Assembly: GCA_039916305.1 (NCBI GenBank)
Contig: JBDSLR010000021.1
Location: 62,001 to 126,000 of the forward strand
Length of the DNA stretch: 64,000 nucleotides
Reading direction: 5' to 3'
Origin: JACMLD01 sp039916305
GTDB taxonomy: Bacteria > Bacteroidota > Bacteroidia > Chitinophagales > Chitinophagaceae
Part shown: piece by piece, positions 7,943 through 16,481 of the stretch
Layout: the number at the start of each line of letters is the position of its first letter
Numbering within the stretch: the first letter of the stretch is position 1
Notes under the pieces: model-generated
The model's database searches: none
What the model saw: only the letters and a program-made list of their open reading frames with translations
What the model was told of the DNA's origin: nothing
Position numbers and translations under genes: made by a program

Positions 7943-8965
7943 ATGAATAAGTTTATTATATTTTTTACCGTGGTTATGCTGGGCCTGGGTTCACTTACCG
8001 CCACTGCGCAAAAGATCAGCAGTACCGACCGTAAATTATTCATCAAAAAAGAAGACTCGCTAAAAGTATTTGCAGACAGCATGATCAACGCAGAGACAGC
8101 CGGCAGGCGTTTTTTTGCAGACAGCCAGTTTGTAAAAACGTTTGTGCGCACTTTAAAAATCACCAACTCTTTTTCTTTTCCTTTTGATTCCCTGCCCACG
8201 GTATCAAAACTATATCCCAAAGACAGTTCCTTCCGCATTTTTACCTGGCAGCTGAAAAAAGACGAATACATGTATTACCAGAAAGGCGCCATACAGATGA
8301 AGACGGCCGATGGGGCGCTCAGATTATTTCCGCTTTTTGATGCTTCCATGTTTACCGGAAAGCCCCAGGATTCACTCAGGACCCGTAAAAACTGGATAGG
8401 TGCTATTTATTATCGCATCGTGCAAAAAGAATTTAACGGTAAAAAATATTATACGCTGCTGGGTTTTGATGACTACACGGTAAGCAGTAACCGCAAATGG
8501 ATGGAAGTGATGAGTTTTGATGAGCAGACAGGCGAGCCGGTTTTTGGCGGCCCGGTTATCAGTTTTAAAGATGATACCGCTAAAGTAAAACCGGTGCTCA
8601 ACCGTTTTTCAATAGAGTATAAAAAGGAAGCCCGCACTTTATTTAATTACAACCCGGAAATGGACATGATTATTTATGACCACCTGATCTCTGAAAGTGA
8701 AGAACCGGCCCGGAAAGAAACTTATATTCCGGATGGTGATTTTGAAGGTTTCCGCTGGGAGAATGGTCAGTGGGTGCATGTAGACAAGGTGTTCAATTTT
8801 AAATTAAAAGAAGGCGAGGTTCCGCAGGAAGCAACTATCAAAGACGATGGCGGCAATATCAATGAGAAGAAACTGATGGAGCAATCGGAAAAAAATATTG
8901 AAAACGCTAAAAAGAAAGAAGAAGCGGAGAAGAAGCCTGTGCCTAAAAAGAAAACGGGGAATTGA
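7943..8965 (+). CDS. Secreted conserved protein of unknown function
   Basis: A 340-residue protein with an N-terminal signal peptide (hydrophobic residues 3-18, cleavage after TATAQ likely). The body is rich in aromatic and charged residues, and the C-terminus is a Lys/Glu-rich tail (KKKEEAEKKPVPKKKTGN), possibly a coiled or flexible region in the periplasm. I do not recognise a named domain. Similar proteins seem typical of Chitinophagaceae, but that is memory, not a search. It stands alone, 139 bases after the heptose phosphatase gene and followed by repeat elements. Confidence 0.8.
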   Translation: MNKFIIFFTVVMLGLGSLTATAQKISSTDRKLFIKKEDSLKVFADSMINAETAGRRFFADSQFVKTFVRTLKITNSFSFPFDSLPTVSKLYPKDSSFRIFTWQLKKDEYMYYQKGAIQMKTADGALRLFPLFDASMFTGKPQDSLRTRKNWIGAIYYRIVQKEFNGKKYYTLLGFDDYTVSSNRKWMEVMSFDEQTGEPVFGGPVISFKDDTAKVKPVLNRFSIEYKKEARTLFNYNPEMDMIIYDHLISESEEPARKETYIPDGDFEGFRWENGQWVHVDKVFNFKLKEGEVPQEATIKDDGGNINEKKLMEQSEKNIENAKKKEEAEKKPVPKKKTGN

Positions 8966-8975
8966 TGTCTGATGA

Positions 8976-9067
8976 CTGCTATTAATTTCTCATTGCAAAA
9001 AAGAAACTACGGGTAGTAAATTGCGCTGATGCGAGCCCCACGAGATGCTTCGTTCCTCAGCATGACA
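8976..9067. repeat. Truncated copy of the 137-141-bp REP/MITE-like repeat
   Basis: Matches the inner part and right arm of the full element at 9179-9315 (ATGACTGCTATT, CTCATTGCAA, GGTAGTAAATTGCGCTG and the right arm 9044-9067). The left arm is missing. It begins ten bases after the stop of the preceding gene. Confidence 0.7.
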
Positions 9068-9178
9068 AGGGAGATGATTTTCTCAATGATGGTGTTTCTG
9101 ATCAGCAACCTTGAACCTATAGCTAATTGATCATTCTTGCCAAACAAAGCCCTGTTTCCAAACCAGATCATTTTCGAT

Positions 9179-9315
9179 TGTCATCCTGAGGAACGAAGGA
9201 TCCCGGAGGCTTGAAATAAATGTAAGACTGCTATTGAGTTTTCATTGCAAGGAACGACTGGTAGTAAATTGCGCTGCGGCGTAGTCCACGGGATGCTTCG
9301 TTCCTCAGCATGACA
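9179..9315. repeat. REP/MITE-like element, full copy, 137 bp with 24-bp inverted ends
   Basis: The left arm 9179-9202 (TGTCATCCTGAGGAACGAAG plus GATC) and the right arm 9292-9315 are inverted repeats with two mismatches. The interior shares ATGTAAGACTGCTATT and TTCATTGC blocks with the copy at 40873-41013. There is no open frame, so the element would be non-autonomous. Confidence 0.8.
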
Positions 9316-9417
9316 AGAGAGGTGAGTTTTCTTATTAATATATTCATAAAAGGGAATAATGAACTCCAGCAGATTCAATGTCGATGGCAAACCCCGCCCT
9401 CCTTTTCTTTTCCACTC

Positions 9418-10029
9418 TTAGCCAATCAATTTATTTTTCGCCTTCGCATATTCTTCCTGGCTCAGCACGCCTTTTTGTTTCAACTCATATAATTTCTCGA
9501 GTTCCGTTGCAACAGACGTTGTTGTGCCGCCGTGCATCCCCATGGCAGACGCCATTTGAAGGGCCTGGTTGCCCACCTGCAGATGTTTGTACTCAGACTG
9601 CGCCAGGGTAATAGTATCCTTCAATCTTTTCGGATGGTATACATTGTAATAATCAGTGGCCCCTACTTCTGCAGCCGTTTGTATTTCTACATGGCCATAA
9701 TTAAACAACCTGCCCCATACAGATTGATCGTAGGAAACATTGTTTATCTTATCCAGCGGACTTTCCTTCGCAAAATGGCTTAGCAACCCGGCTTCATCTA
9801 TTACCCGGTAATTGGTAACCACCCAGATATTACTCATCCACTGAAAATATTTAACTATAAAAATCAGCAAACCCAATAAGGCAACCGCCCAGCCATACCG
9901 CTCGATAAATCCCATAAAGAAAGACCCCACAACGGCCGCAATGGCAATGAGGGCAGGGCCAATCATGGATATCCAGCTGGTATACGTTACCAGTAAAATT
10001 TTCTCTCCTTTCTGTAAAGGCGTGCGCAT
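9418..10029 (-). CDS. PH-domain (YdbT-like) membrane protein with SHOCT tail
   Basis: A 203-residue protein when started at the ATG at 10029, which gives MRTPLQKGEKILLVTYTSW; an upstream in-frame extension looks spurious. Two membrane helices lie around residues 22-65. They are followed by a bacterial PH-like domain (bPH2) with WVVTNYRVIDEAGLLS and SPLDKINNVSYDQSVWGRLFNYG. The C-terminus is a SHOCT motif (ELEKLYELKQKGVLSQEEYA), a short oligomerisation module. The family's role is not well defined; such proteins are linked to envelope maintenance. It is monocistronic by its neighbours' spacing, with a terminator of the upstream gene between them. Confidence 0.85.
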   Translation of the reverse strand: MRTPLQKGEKILLVTYTSWISMIGPALIAIAAVVGSFFMGFIERYGWAVALLGLLIFIVKYFQWMSNIWVVTNYRVIDEAGLLSHFAKESPLDKINNVSYDQSVWGRLFNYGHVEIQTAAEVGATDYYNVYHPKRLKDTITLAQSEYKHLQVGNQALQMASAMGMHGGTTTSVATELEKLYELKQKGVLSQEEYAKAKNKLIG

Positions 10030-10072
10030 ACGGTTATATTTTAAGGGTAAGTTATTGCAGTTAACCGGGAAT

Positions 10073-10101
10073 AAAAAATGCCGGAAAATAAATTCCGGCA
10101 T
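10073..10101 (-). terminator. Rho-independent terminator after LVIVD lipoprotein gene
   Basis: A nine-base perfect stem (ATGCCGGAA/TTCCGGCAT, 10078-10086 and 10093-10101), read on the minus strand, is followed by a T-rich run. Confidence 0.8.
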
Positions 10102-10131
10102 CTGTATCAGGGTAAGCGATGGAGGTTTGTA

Positions 10132-10890
10132 TCAGTTGCTAACCGTGCCGGCTTTAACAATATTAAGTGGATCAGTTATATCAAAAAACGAAACGCCTTT
10201 ATCAATATATGCAATCAATATATCGCCGTATGGAATTACGTCATAGTACAGGTCGTCCTTAAATTCAGCAATTTTTTTTGGGTTATAGGGATCTGCGAGG
10301 CTAAACACTCCCAGGCCATTATCCGCTTCGCAGATGTACAGGGCTTTTTGTTTGATGCCCAATCCATAAGGCGATTTTAAATCTATTTCTTTTACCAGCT
10401 TAGGCGCTTTACTATCTTTAATATCATACACATTCAGCACATTTTTGAGGCTACCGCAGGAACCATTGCCGCTGCGCAGCGTAACATAAGAAATGGTATC
10501 ATTGGTTACCACCGGATCGCAGGCCCTGAAATGCGTAATGGAACTTTCTTTAACGGGCTTTACCGGGTCTGCAATGGAATAAATATATAAGCCGTTAGAA
10601 GCCCCCAGCATCAGTTTGTCTTTGAAAGGAAAAATGGTTTCAATATCAAACCCGGCATACACCTGTCCTTTGTTTACCGGTAGCGCCGGGTTGGTAATAT
10701 CATATACTGTAAGCATGTGCGAATCTACCGTATACAGGTAGTTGCCGGAGATGGCAAACCTTGCCAGGGAACCACCGGCTCCCGCTGAAGCGGAATCAGC
10801 CGCCGATGAGTTACCCTGCTTCTCGCAGGCGCTTAGCAGCAACATTGCGCAGAATATTGTATAAAAAGGAAGACGCAAAAATATTTTCAT
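10132..10890 (-). CDS. LVIVD-repeat lipoprotein
   Basis: A 252-residue lipoprotein; the signal peptide ends in LLLSAC with the lipidated Cys at about residue 22. The body has repeated segments of the LVIVD type (LTVYDITNPALPVNKGQ, LYIYSIADPVKPVKE, LNVYDIKDSKAPKLVKE, LGVFSLADPYNPKKIAE, VSFFDITDPLNIVKAG), at least five copies, suggesting a small beta-propeller at the outer membrane or in the periplasm. I chose the ATG at 10890 rather than a TTG six bases upstream. The neighbouring upstream gene on the same strand encodes a related lipoprotein and ends 18 bases before it, so they are probably one operon and paralogues. Function unknown. Confidence 0.88.
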   Translation of the reverse strand: MKIFLRLPFYTIFCAMLLLSACEKQGNSSAADSASAGAGGSLARFAISGNYLYTVDSHMLTVYDITNPALPVNKGQVYAGFDIETIFPFKDKLMLGASNGLYIYSIADPVKPVKESSITHFRACDPVVTNDTISYVTLRSGNGSCGSLKNVLNVYDIKDSKAPKLVKEIDLKSPYGLGIKQKALYICEADNGLGVFSLADPYNPKKIAEFKDDLYYDVIPYGDILIAYIDKGVSFFDITDPLNIVKAGTVSN

Positions 10891-10908
10891 AACCAATAAT
10901 TGATTTCA

Positions 10909-11514
10909 TTAATAATAACAATAGGCATTGGCAACATTTTTCTCCAGTTTCCATTCAATCACATCGCCCTTAAAAAAATCCGGGCAAACATAATATTTGC
11001 CCGCTACCGGCGGATGACTATTGGGTCGGGTATTACTATACTGGTCAACATAAAACTGCGGAAACGCATGCGCTATCCGGGTAGTTTCTTTGATGTTCTT
11101 TATGTCACGTACATCCAAAAAAACAAGATCATCCAGGTTATTAATAATCAGGTAGCCATCTTTAAAAGCCACCTCACTGCAACCATGGCTGTTGATAAAG
11201 CCCAGTTTTACCGGCTTCTCTACATTCGTGTAATCAATAACATGTACGCCCAGCAGCTTTTCTACCTGGAATAAAAATTTACCCTGCACATATATTTTAC
11301 CGGCTGTAACTGTGCTGCGCACCCCGGAAGCCGTGACCTTCCTGGTTTTTAAACTGTCCGGTCCATATACCGGCACGTAGGCCTCATCCCTTATAGCAGG
11401 GGGCGGAGCAACCCGCCCCGGTGGCGGCATATTGTTCTTGGTTAAATCGAAGCAGGAATATAATAAAAGTGAAAAAGAAGTAAGGAAAAGAAGGCGCAGA
11501 AAAGGCAGCTTCAT
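10909..11514 (-). CDS. Lipoprotein with partial LVIVD-type repeats
   Basis: A 201-residue lipoprotein starting at the ATG at 11514, whose signal peptide ends LLLYSC (Cys21). A proline-rich linker follows (MPPPGRVAPPPAIRDEAYVP). The second half shows repeat-like strands: KIYVQGKFLFQVEKLLGVHV, IDYTNVEKPVKLGF and VFLDVRDIKNIKETTRIA. They match the LVIVD pattern of the next gene but are fewer. It is the first gene of a two-gene unit with 10132-10890. Function unknown; a surface scaffold or sensor is possible. Confidence 0.82.
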   Translation of the reverse strand: MKLPFLRLLFLTSFSLLLYSCFDLTKNNMPPPGRVAPPPAIRDEAYVPVYGPDSLKTRKVTASGVRSTVTAGKIYVQGKFLFQVEKLLGVHVIDYTNVEKPVKLGFINSHGCSEVAFKDGYLIINNLDDLVFLDVRDIKNIKETTRIAHAFPQFYVDQYSNTRPNSHPPVAGKYYVCPDFFKGDVIEWKLEKNVANAYCYY

Positions 11515-11597
11515 ATGCAGTAGTTTAGGGGTAGACAAGGCAATACAATACAACGTTGCTTTAGGTCATTACTTAATCTCTATTTCCGCGCAGCGTA

Positions 11598-11650
11598 GCA
11601 ACCTGCCTGGCAGGTTGCAAAAGAAAATGCAGGCATTAAGCCTGCATTTT
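11598..11650 (-). terminator. Double hairpin downstream of lepA
   Basis: Two adjacent perfect inverted repeats: AAAATGCAGGC/GCCTGCATTTT (11624-11650) and GCAACCTGCC/GGCAGGTTGC (11598-11618). Read on the minus strand, the first is followed by TTTTCTTTT and should terminate lepA about 100 bases past its stop. Confidence 0.7.
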
Positions 11651-11699
11651 AATAATTGGTTTATGTTGGGATAAGCTTATCTTATCTGTTCGTACATAC

Positions 11700-11749
11700 A
11701 TACATACCGGGCTTTCCAATCACGTCTCCCCACTCACTGCTCACGATAA
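11700..11749. repeat. Short degenerate CACTCACTGCTCACG repeat after the lepA stop
   Basis: The words CCCCACTCACTGCTCACGAT lie directly after the lepA stop codon. They resemble the longer degenerate array at 57205-57294, which also follows a stop codon. Too short to define a unit here. Confidence 0.4.
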
Positions 11750-13543
11750 TTATTCATCCAGTTTCAAAACTGCCAGGAAAGCTTCCTGTGGTACTTCTAC
11801 GTTGCCAATCTGCCGCATGCGCTTCTTACCTTCTTTCTGCTTTTCCAGCAGTTTACGCTTACGGCTGATATCACCACCGTAACATTTGGCAGTAACATCT
11901 TTGCGCATGGCACTGATGGTTTCACGGGCTACAATCTTGGCGCCAATGCCTGCCTGTATAGCAATCTGGAACTGCTGGCGCGGCACCAGTTCTTTTAATT
12001 TTTCACACAGCTTTCTGCCAAATTCAGCAGAGCGGGCGCGGTGTATCAATGCGCTTAATGCATCCACTTTATCACCGTTCAGCAGAATATCCATCTTTAC
12101 AATATCACTGTCCCGGTTTTCAATAGGATAATAATCAAATGATGCATAACCGCGTGTCTGGCTCTTTAATTTATCGTAAAAATCAAATACAATCTCCGTT
12201 AATGGCATTTCAAAACTAAGTTCTACCCTGGTAGGGGTAAGATAACTCTGGTTAAGCAGGATGCCACGTTTACCCAGGCAAAGGGTGATGATGTTGCCAA
12301 TATAATCCGGCTTGGTAATGATTTGCGCCCTTATAAAAGGTTCTTCTATGCGTTCAATACGCACCGGGTCCGGCATTTCGGTGGGGTTGTTAACGATTAT
12401 CTTTTCGCCATTGGTTGTATAAGCTATAAAACTTACGTTGGGCACGGTGGTAATCACCATCTGGTTAAACTCCCGCTCCAGCCGCTCCTGTATAATTTCC
12501 ATGTGCAGCATACCTAAAAAGCCGCAACGGAATCCAAAACCAAGTGCCTGGCTGGTTTCCAATTCAAAACTGAGCGAGGCATCATTTAACTGCAGTTTAT
12601 CCATGCAATCGCGCAGCTCTTCAAACTCATCTGTATTCACCGGAAAGATACCGGCAAATACCATGGGCTTTACTTCCTGGAAACCGCGGATACCTTCTGT
12701 ACAGGGATTGGCCACTTTGGTAATGGTATCCCCTACTTTCACTTCTTTGGCATTTTTAATACCCGTAATGATATATCCTACATCGCCGCAAAATACTTCG
12801 GGCTTTTCGGTCATTTTTAATTTTAAAATGCCTACTTCATCAGCTTCATATTGTTGCTCGGTAGAAACGAATTTAATTTTATCGCCTTTTTTAAGGCTTC
12901 CCTGCAGAATGCGGTAGTAAACAATGATGCCACGGAATGAATTAAATACGCTGTCAAATACCAGCGCCTGGAGCGGCGCATTGGGGTCGCCCTTTGGAGC
13001 AGGTATACGTGTCACAATAGCATCCAGCACTTTCTCTACACCCAGACCGGTACGGCCGCTGGCATGCAGTATATCCTCCCGCTTACAGCCGATCAGTTCC
13101 ACAATCTGGTCTTCCACCTCTTCAATCATGGCACCATCCATATCAATCTTGTTGATCACGGGTATGATCTCCAGGTTATTGTCGATGGCGAGGTAAAGAT
13201 TAGAAATGGTTTGGGCCTGTATACCCTGGGTGGCATCTACCAGCAGCAGGGCGCCCTCGCAAGCGGCCAGTGCCCGGCTTACTTCGTAGCTGAAATCCAC
13301 GTGTCCGGGTGTATCAATCAGGTTCAGGATATACTCCTGTTTATCTGTGTGTTTATAGTTTATCTGTATGGCGTGGCTCTTGATAGTGATGCCCTTTTCA
13401 CGTTCCAGGTCCATATCATCCAGTACCTGGTCCATCATGTCGCGGTCGCTGATGGTGCCGGTGCTTTGCAAAAGACGGTCTGCCAGCGTACTCTTACCAT
13501 GGTCAATATGGGCGATGATACAAAAATTGCGTATATTCTTCAT
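11750..13543 (-). CDS. lepA: Elongation factor 4 (LepA)
   Basis: A 597-residue translational GTPase that back-translocates or remodels stalled ribosomes. G1 is AHIDHGKST near residue 11, G3 is DTPGHVDF, and G4 is NKIDMDGA. Domain II, the EF-G-like domains and the LepA-specific C-terminal domain are present, ending in the conserved run KKRMRQIGNVEVPQEAFLAV. Full length for the family. It is transcribed alone: a terminator lies downstream and a 580-base gap upstream. Confidence 0.98.
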   Translation of the reverse strand: MKNIRNFCIIAHIDHGKSTLADRLLQSTGTISDRDMMDQVLDDMDLEREKGITIKSHAIQINYKHTDKQEYILNLIDTPGHVDFSYEVSRALAACEGALLLVDATQGIQAQTISNLYLAIDNNLEIIPVINKIDMDGAMIEEVEDQIVELIGCKREDILHASGRTGLGVEKVLDAIVTRIPAPKGDPNAPLQALVFDSVFNSFRGIIVYYRILQGSLKKGDKIKFVSTEQQYEADEVGILKLKMTEKPEVFCGDVGYIITGIKNAKEVKVGDTITKVANPCTEGIRGFQEVKPMVFAGIFPVNTDEFEELRDCMDKLQLNDASLSFELETSQALGFGFRCGFLGMLHMEIIQERLEREFNQMVITTVPNVSFIAYTTNGEKIIVNNPTEMPDPVRIERIEEPFIRAQIITKPDYIGNIITLCLGKRGILLNQSYLTPTRVELSFEMPLTEIVFDFYDKLKSQTRGYASFDYYPIENRDSDIVKMDILLNGDKVDALSALIHRARSAEFGRKLCEKLKELVPRQQFQIAIQAGIGAKIVARETISAMRKDVTAKCYGGDISRKRKLLEKQKEGKKRMRQIGNVEVPQEAFLAVLKLDE

Positions 13544-13589
13544 GTTCCGTGCCCCCGAAGTGGGACTACTTTTTAAGTGTAAAGAGCTG

Positions 13590-13597
13590 CAAAAGTA
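13590..13597 (-). promoter_or_regulatory. Putative -7 promoter element TACTTTTG for lepA
   Basis: On the minus strand this matches TAnnTTTG and lies 46 bases upstream of the lepA ATG. A TTTA is near the -33 position instead of TTTG. Confidence 0.45.
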
Positions 13598-14122
13598 ATT
13601 GATTTAGGCTGGATAAACTATAGGCTCTTTCAGGCCCCTGAAGAGCACCAGAAAAGACCGTTCCGCTGCGCCGATAATATAAATAATCCCAGTGTTGGAT
13701 GGCATGAACAGCCAGGGTAATATTAGGCAACGCGATGCATTATTTACTAACAAAAAGCTCCCCTGGTATTCACATGCGCGCGCCTTCATGCCTGGATCAA
13801 AATTTACACTTGCAGCATACCGGCAATTTCTATTTATCCTAAAGCAATCATTATGATTTACTAATAGTTTCCCGGCATAGACGGCGGTGTTCTCAATCGC
13901 TATTCACCCCATTCTTCATGGTTCATTTTTTGTGCTTATTTTTTTCACCTGTTCTGTAACGTTTATGCATACCTTTATAGTGCAAAATAAAGTATAGCCA
14001 TCTCACAGGCTGTATCCTCTTTAGAACACGTGACGGGCTTTTCTATATTGGCTGCATTTTATTTTTGAACAACGATTACCGGAGGGAGAATTGTTTGTCT
14101 TCAGCAATTAAAATTTAGCCAT
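13598..14122. other. Intergenic region between lepA and the DoxX-like gene
   Basis: Divergent promoter region. Open frames here are short and lack coding character, and I see no repeats or stable hairpins. A TATTTTTG box for the plus-strand gene lies at 14060-14067. Confidence 0.5.
14060..14067 (+). promoter_or_regulatory. Putative -7 promoter element TATTTTTG for the DoxX-like gene
   Basis: Matches TAnnTTTG 55 bases before the ATG. No convincing -33 TTTG is present. Confidence 0.35.
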
Positions 14123-14488
14123 ATGAACAATGCCACTTTGTCCCGAATCGCCATCATCGCGTACGCCCTCGTAATAATTGTTTTTGGCGTTACCCACTTT
14201 GTAAATACACAGGAAATGAGAAATTTTGTTCCCGCATTTGTGCCGGGCGGCGGTGTATGGGTATACATTACCGGTGCCTGCTTAATAGCATCCGGGTTAG
14301 CAATGATCATTAACCAGAAAGTGCGGCTGGCCGCGCTGCTGCTGACGGTATTATTACTCAGCTTCGCACTTACCATTCACCTGCCACGTTTGATGAATGG
14401 ATTTGACAGCGGGGTGGGACTTATCATGAAAGATGTAGGCCTTGCTGCCGGTGCACTACTGATTGCCAGCAGAAATGACGGCAGGTAA
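14123..14488 (+). CDS. DoxX-like small membrane protein
   Basis: A 121-residue integral membrane protein with four helices (residues about 7-27, 46-66, 70-88 and 100-116). FGVTHFVNTQEMRNFVP and the VWVYITGACLIASGLAMII segment resemble the DoxX/DoxD family, which includes terminal-oxidase-associated and oxidoreductase-associated membrane proteins; no activity can be assigned here. The gene stands alone. Confidence 0.75.
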   Translation: MNNATLSRIAIIAYALVIIVFGVTHFVNTQEMRNFVPAFVPGGGVWVYITGACLIASGLAMIINQKVRLAALLLTVLLLSFALTIHLPRLMNGFDSGVGLIMKDVGLAAGALLIASRNDGR

Positions 14489-14942
14489 ATATGCCTGTTG
14501 ATGCTAACTGCTGTTTGACGGGTCATCACCAAAACCTTCTCAGTAATTGCCTGGTAACAGGCATAGCAATGCGTTATTGGATGTATGCAAACGCATTACC
14601 ATTCAGATATTATTACTTCCGGAAGAAGCTGATATTTATTGGTATGCACTTATGCAGCTCCCGGTGTGAACAGCTTTTCTCCAAAGTTGCGCACGCTACT
14701 GTGAGATTGTGCATCCCTGAAAAAATCGATGCGTAAGCATGTATAACAACATGCTGATTTGCTGCAACACTTTCTGCAGGTATTAATCATTTTCTTTTGC
14801 CAACGGCAGTAATTCCTATTTTATTCAGCCAAATACTTGCAGGTAAACTGATTTGAATTATTTTTATAGCACACCACCCCGGTTTGCTGCCAGGTTCTGA
14901 TTTAGTAATCCCTTTATTTATAATACAATTAAAATTCAAATT
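14489..14942. other. Intergenic region with no clear gene
   Basis: An 81-codon frame begins at 14491 but has Cys/His/Tyr-rich composition with no family character, so I do not call it. No hairpin or repeat stands out. The AT-rich end (TTATTTATAATACAATT) probably holds the promoter of the collagen-like lipoprotein gene. Confidence 0.4.
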
Positions 14943-15503
14943 ATGAAACAAGTCAACTCTTTGATGGCCGTTTGCTTTGTCTTTGCATGCACATTAGTTA
15001 TTGCTTCCTGCTCTAAAGAAGGTCCTGCCGGACCAGCCGGTGCCGCTGGCGCCACCGGCCCGGCAGGTGCCACTGGTGCTGCAGGGCCAAAAGGTGATAC
15101 GGGAGTTGCCAATGTAATTTATTCTGACTGGCTGGATGTTGCTTATACAGGCGCTTCCAGTACACCCGGTGATACGCTGTGGACGGGCATTATCAATGCA
15201 GCCAAACTTGATCTTAATATCCTGAATAAAGGAGAGATGAAAGTGTATATTAATTTTGGATCTTCTGCTACGCCAGATGTAGCGCCCATTCCCTATTTCG
15301 ATGGTGGCACCATTATTAACGTTGAATTTACACTGCAGAAAATATATCTTTTTTCAACAGATAACGCCGGAACTGTTACGCAGGCAGGTGTAAAACGCCT
15401 TCAATACCGCTACATCCTTATACCAGGCGCAAAAGGCGCCCGCTCTGCTATTGACTGGAACAATTATGCAGCAGTAAAACAATACCTGAACCTGAAAGAT
15501 TAA
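14943..15503 (+). CDS. Collagen-like-repeat lipoprotein
   Basis: A 186-residue lipoprotein. The signal peptide ends IASCSKEG, with lipidated Cys at about residue 23. It is followed directly by about ten Gly-X-Y triplets (GPAGPAGAAGATGPAGATG and on to GPKGDTG). Such bacterial collagen-like segments form stalk-like trimers. The remaining C-terminal 130 residues form a beta-rich domain of unknown function (VIYSDWLDVAYTGASSTPGD, IPGAKGARSAIDWNNY). The lipid anchor and stalk would hold that domain away from the outer membrane. A strong bidirectional terminator follows. Confidence 0.85.
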   Translation: MKQVNSLMAVCFVFACTLVIASCSKEGPAGPAGAAGATGPAGATGAAGPKGDTGVANVIYSDWLDVAYTGASSTPGDTLWTGIINAAKLDLNILNKGEMKVYINFGSSATPDVAPIPYFDGGTIINVEFTLQKIYLFSTDNAGTVTQAGVKRLQYRYILIPGAKGARSAIDWNNYAAVKQYLNLKD

Positions 15504-15510
15504 GTGATTA

Positions 15511-15546
15511 AAAACAGGTGACGCTGATAAAACCGTCACCTGTTTT
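15511..15546. terminator. Bidirectional terminator between convergent genes
   Basis: A 13-base perfect stem, AAAACAGGTGACG (15511-15523) and CGTCACCTGTTTT (15534-15546), with A/T tracts on both sides. It serves the collagen-like gene on the plus strand and the PorT-type gene on the minus strand. Confidence 0.85.
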
Positions 15547-15547
15547 C

Positions 15548-16150
15548 TTATTTTATCCTGAGTGCAACGCCTGCCTGCAGATGCCTTGAATGCCAGGTAT
15601 AGCGGTCATCTATATTATTGATATTGGACAGGCCAAGATTATAGCGGCCATACAAAGCCACCGGGCCGGCATTAAACTGCAGCCCCGCATTGGCACTCAT
15701 TTCATACCGCTTAAAGGCAATGCCTTTATTATCGTCCATCAGGCTTTCTGCATCAAACAGCATTACACTGTATTGCGGACCCGCTAATACAGACAGGTAT
15801 TTATTGAGCTTGTATTTCATCATCACAGGCACACTGATATAACCCAGTTTTATATTGTCAGATGCAAACACATTGCCCCCGGTGTTGTAAAAAGTCATAA
15901 AATCAGCCCCCTTTTTTGTATTGGATTGAGTGAACAGTAACTCAGGCTGAATGCTCCATTTTTTACCCAGCATTTTTTCTGCAAAGCCGCCAAATTGCGC
16001 ACCCGTTGTATAACTGCTGGCCATACCGTTGCCTTTAATGATAGAAAAATTCAGGTCTGTTTTTACGCCGAAATGCCAGCCTGTATCTGTTGTTTGCGCA
16101 TGCAGCAGGGTTACTAAGAGCAATGCCCAGCAGGTAATTGTGTACTTCAT
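15548..16150 (-). CDS. PorT-type outer-membrane beta-barrel protein
   Basis: A 200-residue protein with a signal peptide (residues 1-18, ending LLHAQ). Alternating beta strands match the outer-membrane beta-barrel/PorT-like family: WHFGVKTDLNFS, FGGFAEKMLGKKWSIQPELL, KLGYISVPVMMKYKLNKYLSVLAGPQYS, and the C-terminal HLQAGVALRIK. Such proteins act as small eight-stranded barrels in the outer membrane, and one member is needed for type IX secretion, but this general homologue has no defined role. A well-spaced promoter lies 60 bases upstream. Confidence 0.85.
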   Translation of the reverse strand: MKYTITCWALLLVTLLHAQTTDTGWHFGVKTDLNFSIIKGNGMASSYTTGAQFGGFAEKMLGKKWSIQPELLFTQSNTKKGADFMTFYNTGGNVFASDNIKLGYISVPVMMKYKLNKYLSVLAGPQYSVMLFDAESLMDDNKGIAFKRYEMSANAGLQFNAGPVALYGRYNLGLSNINNIDDRYTWHSRHLQAGVALRIK

Positions 16151-16211
16151 AAAACAAAGATTGAGAGTGATGATGCAGGCAGCCGGTAAATGGTATACCG
16201 CTGTTTCATTT

Positions 16212-16241
16212 CAAAACTATCTAATCAGCTATATACACAAA
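16212..16241 (-). promoter_or_regulatory. Bacteroidota-type promoter of the PorT-type gene
   Basis: On the minus strand TTTG (16238-16241), an 18-base spacer, then TAGTTTTG (16212-16219). Both the -33 and -7 elements match the consensus for the Bacteroidota housekeeping sigma factor. It is the best promoter seen in the window. Confidence 0.65.
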
Positions 16242-16423
16242 TCATAAAATCTACCAACAGATATAGCCAACCGGTAAAAGCGCTCAATTTGCCTGTTTAT
16301 AAAAAACAACCTGCTCTTGAAAGCTGTAATGGCCAGCATTACAATACTTGCCTTATCACCGTTTGTAAAGTCTATAACAGGGTACCCCACACGACAGTTT
16401 TACCAACGTGCAGCGATTGATAT

Positions 16424-16456
16424 AAAAAATAATACCACCCGGAAAGGTGGTATTAT
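16424..16456 (-). terminator. Terminator after the small secreted protein gene
   Basis: A nine-base perfect stem AATACCACC (16431-16439) and GGTGGTATT (16446-16454); on the minus strand it is followed by ATTTTTTATA. Confidence 0.75.
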
Positions 16457-16481
16457 CTCATTCTCTCTCAAAACAATGTAC

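Noticed and set aside
13604..13789. 61-codon minus-strand open frame upstream of lepA
   Set aside because: It overlaps the likely lepA promoter and has no protein-like composition.
14491..14736. 81-codon open frame on the plus strand
   Set aside because: Composition is rich in Cys, His and Tyr and matches no family; no regulatory sequence or conserved neighbour supports it.
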